The notes under the pieces: generated by a model
The model's database searches: none
Seen by the model: the letters and a program-made list of their open reading frames with translations, nothing else
Told to the model about the DNA's origin: nothing
Part shown: piece after piece, positions 51,236-59,571 of the stretch
Layout of the letters: every line of letters starts with the position of its first letter
Position numbering within the stretch: position 1 is the first letter of the stretch
NCBI RefSeq assembly: GCF_020781835.1
Contig: NZ_JAJGNJ010000002.1
Span: 372,001 to 436,000, forward strand
DNA length: 64,000 bases
Direction: 5' to 3'
Source: Microbacterium testaceum
GTDB taxonomy: Bacteria; Actinomycetota; Actinomycetes; Actinomycetales; Microbacteriaceae
Translations under genes and position numbers: made by a program

Positions 51236-52848
51236 CGCGTTTCTCTTTCTGCGGTGAGCCAGCCGGTGAGACTGGACTCGGGTTCCGGGGTGGGGTTCGG
51301 CCACAAGTCCTCCACGGCCATCGGCTCCAATCCGGCCGGAATGAACTCGACGGGGGTGAGGGGCGGGTCCGGGAGGGGGAGGACGGCGTCGTCGGTCTTG
51401 AACAGGTCGTATTCCCAGTCGCTGGAGGTAGAGAAGCAGTCAACGAGGTAGGAGAACTGGCCGACGTACGCGATGAATTCGCCTTTGCGGAGCTGCCTCG
51501 CCATGTCGACGTGCGCGGCGGGGAGGTTGAGGCGCTCCCGGAGCGCGGCTTGTTCTTGGTGGTTGACGCGGAAGATGAACTTGTTTTCGATGTCGCCGAC
51601 CATCGAGTAGGCGAGGTGGCGTTCTTGGGAGCCGGCGGCGCCGACGGCGTCGAGGTCGCCCATCTTGTGCAGGATGACGATGTTGCTGATCCCGTAGTGC
51701 CGGGACAGCTTCAGCCACTGCTGGTACATCTGCAGCGCGGCCAGCGATGTCATGTCTCGCCACCCTTCCTCCCGAATCACGTACCGCGTGCGGTGCGCGT
51801 CACGGTCGGAGATCACCGCCTGAATCCACGCGGTCGCGCATACCTGCGTCAACTGCGCCACGAGCTCGCCGCGCGCGAAGAGCTCCGAGGTGTCCACCAC
51901 CACCAACGGGGAGCCCTCGTCGAAGACAACGGTCGATTCGTCCTCGAAGAGCCCGGAGAGGTCACCGTCGACGAACCGGCGCAGGACGTACCTGGGCCCG
52001 GAGGCGGCCGCGATGAGTTCGGTGTCTTCGGTGTCGCCGCCGGCGATCCGGATGATCTCGGCGTAGACGGCGCGGAGGGTGGGGCGGTCGCCGGTGGTGC
52101 TGATGGCGCGTTCCAGGGCGAGGTGGATGCAGGCGTGCTCCGGTGCGGTGAGCGCTTTGCCGCCGAGCGTCATCTCGATGAGGGAGATGAGGGTGGTGAT
52201 GCGGCGTTGCCTCACCATCTGTTCGTGTTGCTCGTCGGTGGACCGGGTGCGGCGGGGCCCGCGGGCGAGCGGGTTGAGGCGGGTGTGGGTGTCGTGGCCG
52301 AGGCGGATGACGGTGCCGCCGACCGCGTCAGCGACCACCACCCACTCACCCTTGCTATCCGAGGGCACGACGGCCTGGTGACCGAACGCGAGGGAGCGGA
52401 CGACGAGGGTCTTGATGGTCGCGGACTTCCCCGACCGGTAAGCGCCGAGCACGAGAACGTTGGTCGAAAAAGCGCCCCGCTCGGTCGCGTCGGCGTACGT
52501 CTCCCACGGCGAGAAATGCCACAGCGCATCGGCGTTGAGGTCGACGCCGACGATCGGGCCCCGGTGCCCGAGGCCGGTGTCAGCAACGAACGGGTAGATC
52601 CCGGCGAGATGCTGCGAGGTCGCCTGATGCCCCGGCACCCGCATCGGTGCGAGATTCCAGTACCCGCCATCGGTCAGCCCAGGGCCGAAAGGCCCGGGCA
52701 CGGCGGCGTCAGGAAGTCCTCGACTGTCTCGGCGCCCCGATTCTGAGCCGCTGTCGCGGAGGGCGGTGCGGATCTGCTGCTCGCGGGCGCGCCGGGCGGC
52801 GCGCGTCTCGGAGGCGGGCGTGAGGTGGACGACTTTACGGGTCATCAC
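51232..52848 (-). CDS. VirB4-like secretion ATPase
   Basis: This 538-aa ATPase energises the type IV channel. Walker A is VLGAYRSGKSATIK near residue 132. VVPSDSKGEWVVVADAVGGT follows, and the later YVIREEGWRDM block (near 330) has the paired Glu expected of Walker B. HYGISNIVILHKMGDLDA is typical of the C-terminal VirB4 segment. ATG 52848 overlaps the SCO6880-type gene end. The N-terminal 100 residues lack the long VirB4 N-domain, which may be supplied by the upstream protein. Confidence 0.88.
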   Translation of the reverse strand: MMTRKVVHLTPASETRAARRAREQQIRTALRDSGSESGRRDSRGLPDAAVPGPFGPGLTDGGYWNLAPMRVPGHQATSQHLAGIYPFVADTGLGHRGPIVGVDLNADALWHFSPWETYADATERGAFSTNVLVLGAYRSGKSATIKTLVVRSLAFGHQAVVPSDSKGEWVVVADAVGGTVIRLGHDTHTRLNPLARGPRRTRSTDEQHEQMVRQRRITTLISLIEMTLGGKALTAPEHACIHLALERAISTTGDRPTLRAVYAEIIRIAGGDTEDTELIAAASGPRYVLRRFVDGDLSGLFEDESTVVFDEGSPLVVVDTSELFARGELVAQLTQVCATAWIQAVISDRDAHRTRYVIREEGWRDMTSLAALQMYQQWLKLSRHYGISNIVILHKMGDLDAVGAAGSQERHLAYSMVGDIENKFIFRVNHQEQAALRERLNLPAAHVDMARQLRKGEFIAYVGQFSYLVDCFSTSSDWEYDLFKTDDAVLPLPDPPLTPVEFIPAGLEPMAVEDLWPNPTPEPESSLTGWLTAERETR

Positions 52849-54344
52849 TTCATCCCCATCCCCAGCGGCAGCGCATTGACGAGCAGGGCTTCGGCTTGCT
52901 GGCAGTACAAGATCTGCGCCTCCATCCCGACCTGGGACAGCGCGTTGCGGGCGCCGGCAACGGACTGTTCCAGCTGCTCCTCATCGGGGGCGGTGATGGT
53001 GAGGTAGGCGCCATACCGGAACTCACCGTGACCGGCGACCAACTCTTCTTCCTGGCGTTCGAGGGCGAGCCAGTCGGCTTCGTCGGCGGCGGACCCGTCG
53101 GCGTTGCGGCGGGCGCGCATCTTCTGGTTCCCCCGCCACACCTTCTTCTCCTCCCGGATCCGGCGCAGCGCCTTCTCCACCGGCACCGGCGTCAGCACGA
53201 TCGAGAAGATGTGCGTGACCGCTTCCCCGGTGACGGGGTGCCGGGCGAACACCAGCGGGGAGATGAACCCGATCGGGGCGTCCGAGCGCGGCCACTCGTG
53301 GATCCACATGGTCGTGTGCACACCGGAGTCGGTGATGACGAGCCCGTTCTTCCCGCGTGGCTCTTCCAGGTACATCGGCCCGATCGCCGAGAGCGCCACA
53401 CCGTCCTGTTCCGGGTCGCGGTTCTGGACGGTGGAGAGGAACTCGGGGTCAAACGCGGTGCGGGACAGGGCGGCGATGTCGCGCGGGGTGAGCCAGCGGC
53501 GGACGGTGATGCGGGCACTCCGGAGCGCGTCAGTGATGTTTCGGGCCTCGATCGCCGCCAGCCGTTGCACCGCCTCTGCTCTACCACCGAGCGCCTTCAA
53601 CTGGGCGGACAGCGCGGGAAGGTCGAGGGTGAGGGTCAGGAAGTTCCGGTGCGCAACCGCGAACCGCTCCGAGCCATCCATCACCCGCTGGTAGTTGTCG
53701 GCCACCTCCGGGGTAGGAGCGTCGGGCAGGCGGAGGGTAATGTCGTCGAGGTGGGCGCGGGCGGCGCGGATCGTGGTCGGGGTGGTGCGTTCTTGCAGGG
53801 TGATTCGCTTCACCCCGGGGCGTTGGGTGATTGCGGCGAGCACGTTCGCCCACTGCTGGGCGAGATCGCGGCGCTCGAGGATGTCCTTCATCAGGAATCC
53901 CTGCACCTCCAGCTCCGCGGTGATGGAGACAGTGCGCTCGTGTGGGCTGTAGGCGGACGCCATGCCTTCGACATCCCAGATCTGCACCGACGCGCGCGTC
54001 CCGGGGAGGTTCAGCGTCCCTTCCTTCGCAGGCGCCTCTGGTCGGTACTGCTGTGTCGTCGCGCCCGCGACGTGCCGGGCCTGCTTCGACAGCCACAACG
54101 CGAATAGTCGCGGCGCCGACATGCCCTGCAGCTGCACGAGCGCGAGGATTCCGAAGGGGAGGTAGATCGGTGCGGTGGCGAGGAGGCCTACTGGTCCGAG
54201 CCGGTTGATCCCGATCAGGATGGTTACGGCGGCGATGGTGACGCAGGCGATCTGCCAGGCGTCCATGCCGAGGACGATGCCTTGCCGTGACCGGCGCGGG
54301 AGCCGGACCGGGCGTGACGGGTCAGTGACGATGGTGCTGGTCAT
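52845..54344 (-). CDS. SCO6880-family / PrgI-like conjugation protein
   Basis: This 499-aa protein has two close membrane segments near residues 30-72 (ACVTIAAVTILIGI; GLLATAPIYLPFGILAL), as in PrgI. A large soluble domain resembles the VirB4 N-terminal part (YSPHERTVSITAELEVQGFL, VTGEAVTHIFSIVLTPVPVE). The arrangement fits SCO6880-type proteins that accompany short VirB4 ATPases in actinobacteria. GAGGTCCTCATG-type spacing supports ATG 54344. Confidence 0.82.
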   Translation of the reverse strand: MTSTIVTDPSRPVRLPRRSRQGIVLGMDAWQIACVTIAAVTILIGINRLGPVGLLATAPIYLPFGILALVQLQGMSAPRLFALWLSKQARHVAGATTQQYRPEAPAKEGTLNLPGTRASVQIWDVEGMASAYSPHERTVSITAELEVQGFLMKDILERRDLAQQWANVLAAITQRPGVKRITLQERTTPTTIRAARAHLDDITLRLPDAPTPEVADNYQRVMDGSERFAVAHRNFLTLTLDLPALSAQLKALGGRAEAVQRLAAIEARNITDALRSARITVRRWLTPRDIAALSRTAFDPEFLSTVQNRDPEQDGVALSAIGPMYLEEPRGKNGLVITDSGVHTTMWIHEWPRSDAPIGFISPLVFARHPVTGEAVTHIFSIVLTPVPVEKALRRIREEKKVWRGNQKMRARRNADGSAADEADWLALERQEEELVAGHGEFRYGAYLTITAPDEEQLEQSVAGARNALSQVGMEAQILYCQQAEALLVNALPLGMGMK

Positions 54345-55801
54345 GAGGACCTCCGAGGGGGAGTCGGGGCGGGGGCCGCACTGGGTGAAGGAGCAGAAGC
54401 CGGCGATGAGGGACGCGGCGTGGGTCCGGCGGCGGCCGTGCCGGCCGGCGGCGCGCCAGGTCGGGACGGTGCGGGCGCGGGGCGGCTGCCGTTGGCCGTG
54501 ATCGGCGGGCGCGCCGACGTGCCGCTGGCGCGACTGGCGGGGGCGGCGGAAGGAGCGCGGCCGGGACCGGCGGGTGCTCGGGTGCCGGCGGGGGAGCTGC
54601 CGACGCGGGTGGGGATACGAGTGAGGGTGCGGGCGGTGTTGGTGCCGGAGCGGGCGGCGTTGCTGCCCATTCGGGACCCGATGGAGTCGACCGCGGAGCC
54701 ACCGATGAAGGAGAACAGTCCGAAGACCGCAAAGGGTGCGAACGTCACCAGAAGCAGGCCGAGCAGGAGCGGCCAGGATTGCGGATCCCAGATCGTGGTG
54801 ATGTTCGCGAGACCGTTGACGATGAGCGCGAAGAAGCCGATCGTGAGCGGCGTCGTGAGTAGCAGCGCGACGACGGCGGAGACGTACCGGATGACCCATT
54901 GGGCGCCGAGGGTGCGGACGGGGAAGATCATCCACGCGATCGGCGCGACGGCGATGAGCGCGGCGAGGGCGAGGTTGCGGAATGCGAAGACGACCAGGAG
55001 CAGGAAGATCGCGACCATCAGCAGGGAGTGGATGAGGAACGCGAAGAAGTAGTTCGCTTGCCCGCCGGCCCACATCACGCTCTGCAGGGTGGAGAACAAG
55101 CTGCCCGGGCCGTCGCGGTTGAGGATGTACCAGGACATGTCATCGACCGCGTTCAGTAACAGCCCGGTCAGCCACAGCCCGATCGGGACGGCCGGGATCG
55201 CCAGGAACGACCGGATAATCGCGCTAATGAGGGCGTCGCGGTCGCGAGAGACGACGGCGGCCGTAATGGCCCAGATCATCGCCCCGAGCAGCACCATGAG
55301 GATGGCCCACGCCCAGAACGACCACTCGCCGGTCGCCGCTGACCACAAGGCCGTGGTGGTGTCAAAGCTCATCGCCGTCAGGACCGTGTGCATGACGGTG
55401 GTCGCAGCAAGAGCGGCACCCCGGCCGGCGTTCTCGAACGTGATGCAGACGACATCGCCAACCGAGCAGCCGTACTGAACGACGATCGCCTTCCCGCCAG
55501 CGGCGCGGATGGCGTCGTGATGCCCTTCGTATGTTGTGCAGACCGTTGCGGTACTTCCGCTTGTCGGGACGCCGAGGAAGCAGGCCGCGGTGCGGACGTC
55601 TTGAGGGTTGTCTGGTGTGCAGGAGACCTGCCCGGCTTCGGCCGTGCATGTGACGGGGTAGGCGGGGGCCGACCACGACACCCCGTTCACGGGGTTTGCG
55701 GCGGTGGCGGGGGCAGGCGCGGCGGTGGCGGGCGGCGCCACCAGGAGCATCGTGGTGAGGCCGAGGGCTGCGGCGACCGCGAGGGTGCGCAGCGTGCGCA
55801 T
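54341..55801 (-). CDS. VirB6/TrbL-like channel protein
   Basis: This 486-aa protein has a signal peptide (residues 1-28, ending in PATAA) and an extracytoplasmic domain with several Cys. Six to eight membrane segments lie between residues 130 and 380, and the cytoplasmic tail of about 110 residues is Pro/Ala/Ser-rich. The hydrophobic pattern and position fit VirB6/TrbL inner-membrane channel proteins. The start overlaps the upstream pilin-like gene stop (TGATG). Confidence 0.8.
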   Translation of the reverse strand: MRTLRTLAVAAALGLTTMLLVAPPATAAPAPATAANPVNGVSWSAPAYPVTCTAEAGQVSCTPDNPQDVRTAACFLGVPTSGSTATVCTTYEGHHDAIRAAGGKAIVVQYGCSVGDVVCITFENAGRGAALAATTVMHTVLTAMSFDTTTALWSAATGEWSFWAWAILMVLLGAMIWAITAAVVSRDRDALISAIIRSFLAIPAVPIGLWLTGLLLNAVDDMSWYILNRDGPGSLFSTLQSVMWAGGQANYFFAFLIHSLLMVAIFLLLVVFAFRNLALAALIAVAPIAWMIFPVRTLGAQWVIRYVSAVVALLLTTPLTIGFFALIVNGLANITTIWDPQSWPLLLGLLLVTFAPFAVFGLFSFIGGSAVDSIGSRMGSNAARSGTNTARTLTRIPTRVGSSPAGTRAPAGPGRAPSAAPASRASGTSARPPITANGSRPAPAPSRPGAPPAGTAAAGPTPRPSSPASAPSPSAAPAPTPPRRSS

Positions 55802-56088
55802 CAGAATCCAAAGTCGAAGTTGATGAACCACTGGAAGATGCCGCTGACCGCGCCGAGGATGGCGGCAGCGAGGAAGATCCAGAGGATGTGTTCGCCCGCC
55901 CAGGAGCGGACGCGTTCGTTGCCGGCGCCACGGAACGCAAGTGACCCGCCCGCGACGATCAGCATGGTGAAGACCACCAGCATTCCGGCGGCGAGCACAT
56001 AGGACACGATGACTTGGAAGCCGCCAAAGAACGGGGCGGAGAAGTCCGGATTGATGTCCGGAACGTTCACCGACTGGACGATGGGCAT
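55801..56088 (-). CDS. Pilin-like / TrbC-type small membrane protein
   Basis: This 95-aa protein has two membrane helices (VIVSYVLAAGMLVVFTMLIV and ILWIFLAAAILGAVSGIFQW) and a short polar connection (RGAGNERVRSWAGEH). It resembles VirB2/TrbC-size components but has no obvious signal cleavage. It precedes the VirB6-like gene. GAGAACAGC lies before ATG 56088. Confidence 0.65.
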   Translation of the reverse strand: MPIVQSVNVPDINPDFSAPFFGGFQVIVSYVLAAGMLVVFTMLIVAGGSLAFRGAGNERVRSWAGEHILWIFLAAAILGAVSGIFQWFINFDFGF

Positions 56089-56112
56089 GCTGTTCTCCTT
56101 CTATCCGGGGGG

Positions 56113-56736
56113 TTATGGCAGGGCGAGTCCGAGCGAGTTCATGAAGGGAGCGGGGTCGATCGAGGTGCCGTGATCGATGACCTCGTAGTGCAGGTGACAT
56201 CCGAACGACTTCCCGGTGTTGCCCTCCGCGCCGATGGGGGTGCCGGCGGTGACGGTGTCGCCGGTCTGGACGCGAAGTGAGCCCCAGAGCATGTGGCCGT
56301 AGAGCGTGGTGAGCCTGTCGCCGTGATCGATGCGGACGGTGTTGCCGTAGCCCTGATAGCTGCCCGCGGTGATTACCGTGCCGGGTCCGGCGGCGTAGAT
56401 GGTGCTCCCGCACCCCTGCGCCATGTCGTACCCCTGGTGATTGACGGAGCAATACGCGCACCCGATCACCGGGTTGTGCCCGAACCCGCGACCTTTCGTG
56501 AACCCGCCGGCCAACGGCATCCCCCACTCTCCAGACGCGGACGGTGTGCCGCCGCCGTCCTCGGCGGGCGGGGGAGGGGGCGCTCCCGTGGCGACGGCTG
56601 CAGCGATCAAAACCATCGGCATGAGGATGATCCCGGAGGCGGTCGCCAGGACGATGGCTGCGATCAGGAGCATGCGCCGCCCGGTGCGGCTGCGAGCGGC
56701 GGTGAGCGCAGCGACCGAGACGGCGGGGGCGGGCAT
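56113..56736 (-). CDS. M23 peptidase of the transfer system
   Basis: This 207-aa protein has an N-terminal membrane anchor (residues 22-50), a Pro-rich linker and a LytM-type domain. Zinc-binding motifs are HQGYDMA (HxxxD) and HLHYEV (HxH), plus YGHM. It probably cuts peptidoglycan locally to let the channel cross the wall, the role that VirB1-type transglycosylases play in Gram-negatives. All active-site residues are present. Confidence 0.92.
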   Translation of the reverse strand: MPAPAVSVAALTAARSRTGRRMLLIAAIVLATASGIILMPMVLIAAAVATGAPPPPPAEDGGGTPSASGEWGMPLAGGFTKGRGFGHNPVIGCAYCSVNHQGYDMAQGCGSTIYAAGPGTVITAGSYQGYGNTVRIDHGDRLTTLYGHMLWGSLRVQTGDTVTAGTPIGAEGNTGKSFGCHLHYEVIDHGTSIDPAPFMNSLGLALP

Positions 56737-56737
56737 T

Positions 56738-57475
56738 TCAGTCCCCGAGCGCCGAATCGAAGAACCGAATCAGCATGCAATCCCCAGGCGCCTGCGTCGA
56801 TCCGGGTGTGGGAACCGAGGCGTCGCCGCACAGCACCTGCGCACTGACACGCACCTGCTCCTCATAGCTGTGCTCAGCCGAATCCTCACCCTCCTCCGTG
56901 AAGGTGAGGATGACGTCGCTCGTGCCGATGAACATGTCGTCTCCGGCGTAATCCGGGACGGGCGTGTAAGACATCTCGCCCACGGTGATGGCGACTACAC
57001 GACCGTCCTCGTCTTCGAGCGACGCCCACACGGCATCGGGAAAGACGACCGCCTCCCGCATCTCTTGCTGGTAGCGCGTCACTTGGGCAGCTTGCTCTTC
57101 GGGGTCGGTGTAGCGGGGGTCGGGCGTGAACCAGGTGTCGAGGTAGGTCACCCACTCCTCGCGTGTGGCTCGGGTGGTGTCCACCGTGCCTGCCGCCTCG
57201 ATCGCCGCGCGCAGGTACACCTCTTCATCCGCCGTGATCGGCTCCGGAACCCACCCCAACTCGGTGACGGAGGCGTCCACCACCGATGCGTTGGAGGCTG
57301 TCGGGGCCGGGGTGGTAGCAGTTGGCGTCGAGGATCCTGATGGCTCAGGGGCGGGGGCCGCGCCTTCCCGAGGCGTGATCGCGATCGTGACTGCGAGGAT
57401 GACGGCTGCGGCAAGTACCGCGCCACCGGCGATAAGCCACGCAAAATTCCGTGTTCGCATCCGTCGTTGCGCCAT
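56738..57475 (-). CDS. Membrane-anchored transfer protein
   Basis: This 245-aa protein has one membrane segment (residues 12-33) and a Pro/Thr-rich linker, followed by an acidic soluble domain of about 170 residues (ITADEEVYLRAAIEAAG, DVILTFTEEGEDS). Two Cys in the C-terminus (LCGDAS, GDCMLI) may pair. It is first in the transfer operon; topology is VirB8/TcpC-like, but the sequence gives no firm match. ATG 57475 could be replaced by the ATG at 57460. Confidence 0.7.
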   Translation of the reverse strand: MAQRRMRTRNFAWLIAGGAVLAAAVILAVTIAITPREGAAPAPEPSGSSTPTATTPAPTASNASVVDASVTELGWVPEPITADEEVYLRAAIEAAGTVDTTRATREEWVTYLDTWFTPDPRYTDPEEQAAQVTRYQQEMREAVVFPDAVWASLEDEDGRVVAITVGEMSYTPVPDYAGDDMFIGTSDVILTFTEEGEDSAEHSYEEQVRVSAQVLCGDASVPTPGSTQAPGDCMLIRFFDSALGD

Positions 57476-57747
57476 CACGAGAACCGCCCCTTCGTCTGCC
57501 GGGCCTCGCCAACGAAGGCAAGTCGGAGAGGCGCGGCTTGAACGTGACCGAATACTAGGCCTGCCGAAAGTGGCAGTGCACGGACGGTTGTGGATAGTGA
57601 AAAATCCCTCATCAAAAGGCTTTTCCGCGGCACAGGGGCGCTTATACACCCTCCGTGACGCGCTCGTCTGTAGGCCGATTGGGGGACGCGCCGCTTGTGC
57701 CCGGCAGCCGTCGCCGTACAAAGATGCGAACGCGGAAGCGGAGCCAT
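57475..57747 (-). CDS. Possible leaderless upstream frame of the transfer operon
   Basis: This 90-aa frame starts at ATG 57747, 6 bases after the TAGTAT box, so a transcript would begin at or next to the start codon. It ends in TGATG overlapping the first transfer gene, which suggests coupling. The peptide (CISAPVPRKSLLMRDFSLST) has no family match. Most of this 362-base interval may simply be leader RNA. Confidence 0.3.
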   Translation of the reverse strand: MAPLPRSHLCTATAAGHKRRVPQSAYRRARHGGCISAPVPRKSLLMRDFSLSTTVRALPLSAGLVFGHVQAAPLRLAFVGEARQTKGRFS

Positions 57748-57753
57748 GAGTGA

Positions 57754-57781
57754 ATACTACAAATACCCACTCGTGAGTCAA
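57754..57781 (-). promoter_or_regulatory. Transfer-operon promoter with GTAT-N5-GTAT site C
   Basis: Read on the minus strand, TTGACT (57781-57776), a 16-base spacer and TAGTAT (57759-57754) make a good sigma-A promoter. The -10 is embedded in GTATTTGTAGTAT (57766-57754), the third copy of the motif found at 28587 and 32849. Binding here would block the promoter. Confidence 0.65.
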
Positions 57782-57836
57782 GCGGAACGAAGCATTCGTA
57801 GTGCGGCCCGGGCCCGGCGGGCAGAATGAACGGGTG

Positions 57837-58151
57837 GTGAGTTATGCGCGCCCGGCATCCAGCGAGGGCCTGAAAGACCCGGTCGAAGCCCTTGGGTCGA
57901 TGGTGCGTGCGAGCATCATCGGGTACCTCCGCACCAGCGGTCCCGCCGGTCGAGCGGAAATCTCGCGTGCGCTGGAACTCAACCCCAATACCGTGGTGAA
58001 GACGCTCGTGTCGCTGTACAACGCCGGTCTACTCGTCTCCGACCCACCGTTAGGAGAAGCACGTCAAGGTCAGCGAGTGACCTACCGAGTAAATAACCCC
58101 GCCGTGACAGAGATGTATCTGCAGCTCGGGCAGGCGATTGGCGAGGTCTAG
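57837..58151 (+). CDS. Winged-helix regulator, ICE copy 2
   Basis: This 104-aa paralogue of the regulator at 32919 has SMVRASIIGYLRTSGPAGRA, LELNPNTVVKTLVSLYNAG and LLVSDPPLGEARQGQRVTYR. The start is GTG 57837 (or 57834), chosen because alignment with copy 1 begins there. It is divergent from the transfer operon and flanks the shared motif, so it is a likely repressor of transfer. No metal-binding Cys. Confidence 0.8.
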   Translation: MSYARPASSEGLKDPVEALGSMVRASIIGYLRTSGPAGRAEISRALELNPNTVVKTLVSLYNAGLLVSDPPLGEARQGQRVTYRVNNPAVTEMYLQLGQAIGEV

Positions 58152-58364
58152 CACGCGCGCCAGCGCGACCTTGCGGCTCGTCTTCAATGCTCGGGCTCCG
58201 CTTCACCCTCATCAGAACCAGGACTGACATGCACGCGCGCACACTCGGACAAGGCCTGCGGGCCTCCGCGATCGGCCTGGGGGGAAGGGGCTCCGACGCC
58301 CGCTCGCCAGCAGAGATGTGGCGGCGTCTGAGTGCTCTTTGGTGTGCGCGGTAGGCTGTGGGGG

Positions 58365-58817
58365 ATGGTCTCTTCGGCCCGGATTCCGCGTTCCGCGACG
58401 CTGAACGAGCAGTGGTTGATAATGAGGCTCATTACCAGCATCGGTCTGGCGTTGCTACTGATGCTCGGTCTGGCTGCAACGGCGCATGCGGAATCGAGCG
58501 AGGCGGCGTCTATTCCGCTCCTGGTATCCGGGCTGATGGACCCGCACGTGGAACCGGTGGCCGACGCCCCCGCAGAGCACGAGGAAGCCGCCAGCGGCGC
58601 ATGGTCCGGATCGAACGCGCTGGCCGGTGCGGCGTTGTGTGTGTTTGGTGTTCTGTGTGGCCTGACGTTCATGGTGGCCTTGCGAACGCTGTGGCATCGA
58701 CGGATATCGCCCGTTCTCAGTGAGGTGTCGCGGGTGCCTTCGCTGCTTGCTGTGCCGGCTCTGCGCGCGCATCCGGTGATGTTGTCGTTGACGCAGTTGG
58801 GTCTTTCTCGAACCTGA
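58365..58817 (+). CDS. DUF6153-like exported membrane protein
   Basis: This protein is 150 aa from ATG 58365, which follows GTGGGGG; an alternative ATG at 58422 begins directly at the signal-like segment ITSIGLALLLMLGLAATAHA. After a short acidic exposed part (DPHVEPVADAPAEHEE) a second membrane helix lies near residues 86-108, and the chain ends in LTQLGLSRT, as in DUF6153 proteins. Function unknown. It heads the copper/redox run; 58152-58364 before it shows nothing I can name. Confidence 0.65.
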   Translation: MVSSARIPRSATLNEQWLIMRLITSIGLALLLMLGLAATAHAESSEAASIPLLVSGLMDPHVEPVADAPAEHEEAASGAWSGSNALAGAALCVFGVLCGLTFMVALRTLWHRRISPVLSEVSRVPSLLAVPALRAHPVMLSLTQLGLSRT

Positions 58818-58908
58818 AATCTGGCACGCCGCCCCGCGGGGTGGTGCTTCGTCCCGGGGTTGCGTGCCCGGGATCTTCCCTGTGCCGTGTCTTGGTTTGG
58901 AGTACCCG

Positions 58909-59571
58909 ATGAAAACCCCTCTAAAGGTGACCCTCATCACCGCTGCCGTCGTAGCGGTGATGGTTGTGGCCGCGCTGATCTACGTCCTTATCGACCGCAG
59001 TCAAACCCCTGCCTCTGGGGAAGGTTCCTCGCCGCCGCAGGTGTTGCGAGAGAGTTCGCATGTTCTCGATGACGGAGGCGAGGGTGCCGTCACCGTGGTG
59101 GAGTTCTTGGACTTCGAGTGTGAGGCGTGTGGCGCTTTCTACCCCATCGTGGAGGATCTGCGGGAGCAGTTCACGGGGGAGATCACCTACGTCGTCCGGT
59201 ACTTCCCGCTCCCAGGTCACTTCAACTCGAAGAACGCGGCCCTTGCCGCCGAGGCGGCGGCGCAGCAGGACCGGTTCGAGGACATGTACCACCGGTTGTT
59301 TGAGACCCAGGCGGAGTGGGGTGAGGCGCAGGAGTCGCGCGCTGACCTGTTCCGCGGTTTCGCGGAAGAGCTCGGGCTGGACATGGCTGCCTACGATGCC
59401 GCTGTGGCTGACCCGTCGACGGCGGAGCGGGTGGAGTCGGACTTCCAGGAGGGGCGTGCTCTCGGGGTGAGCAGCACTCCGACGTTCTTTGTGGATGGTG
59501 AGATCGCCGAGCTGCAGGAATGGGATGACCTCGAGAACGCCATTCAGGCCGCGGTGAACGGTGGCCGGTGA
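58909..59571 (+). CDS. DsbA-like thiol-disulfide oxidoreductase
   Basis: This 220-aa protein has an N-terminal membrane anchor (residues 9-30) and an extracytoplasmic DsbA/thioredoxin-like domain: FLDFECEACGAFYPIVEDL holds the CxxC pair, and SSTPTFFVDG the cis-Pro. AAKNAALAAEAA-type helical insert (NSKNAALAAEAAAQQDRFED) fits DsbA_4-type proteins. It is probably an oxidant or thiol carrier for exported proteins. It overlaps the next gene by 4 bases. Confidence 0.88.
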   Translation: MKTPLKVTLITAAVVAVMVVAALIYVLIDRSQTPASGEGSSPPQVLRESSHVLDDGGEGAVTVVEFLDFECEACGAFYPIVEDLREQFTGEITYVVRYFPLPGHFNSKNAALAAEAAAQQDRFEDMYHRLFETQAEWGEAQESRADLFRGFAEELGLDMAAYDAAVADPSTAERVESDFQEGRALGVSSTPTFFVDGEIAELQEWDDLENAIQAAVNGGR

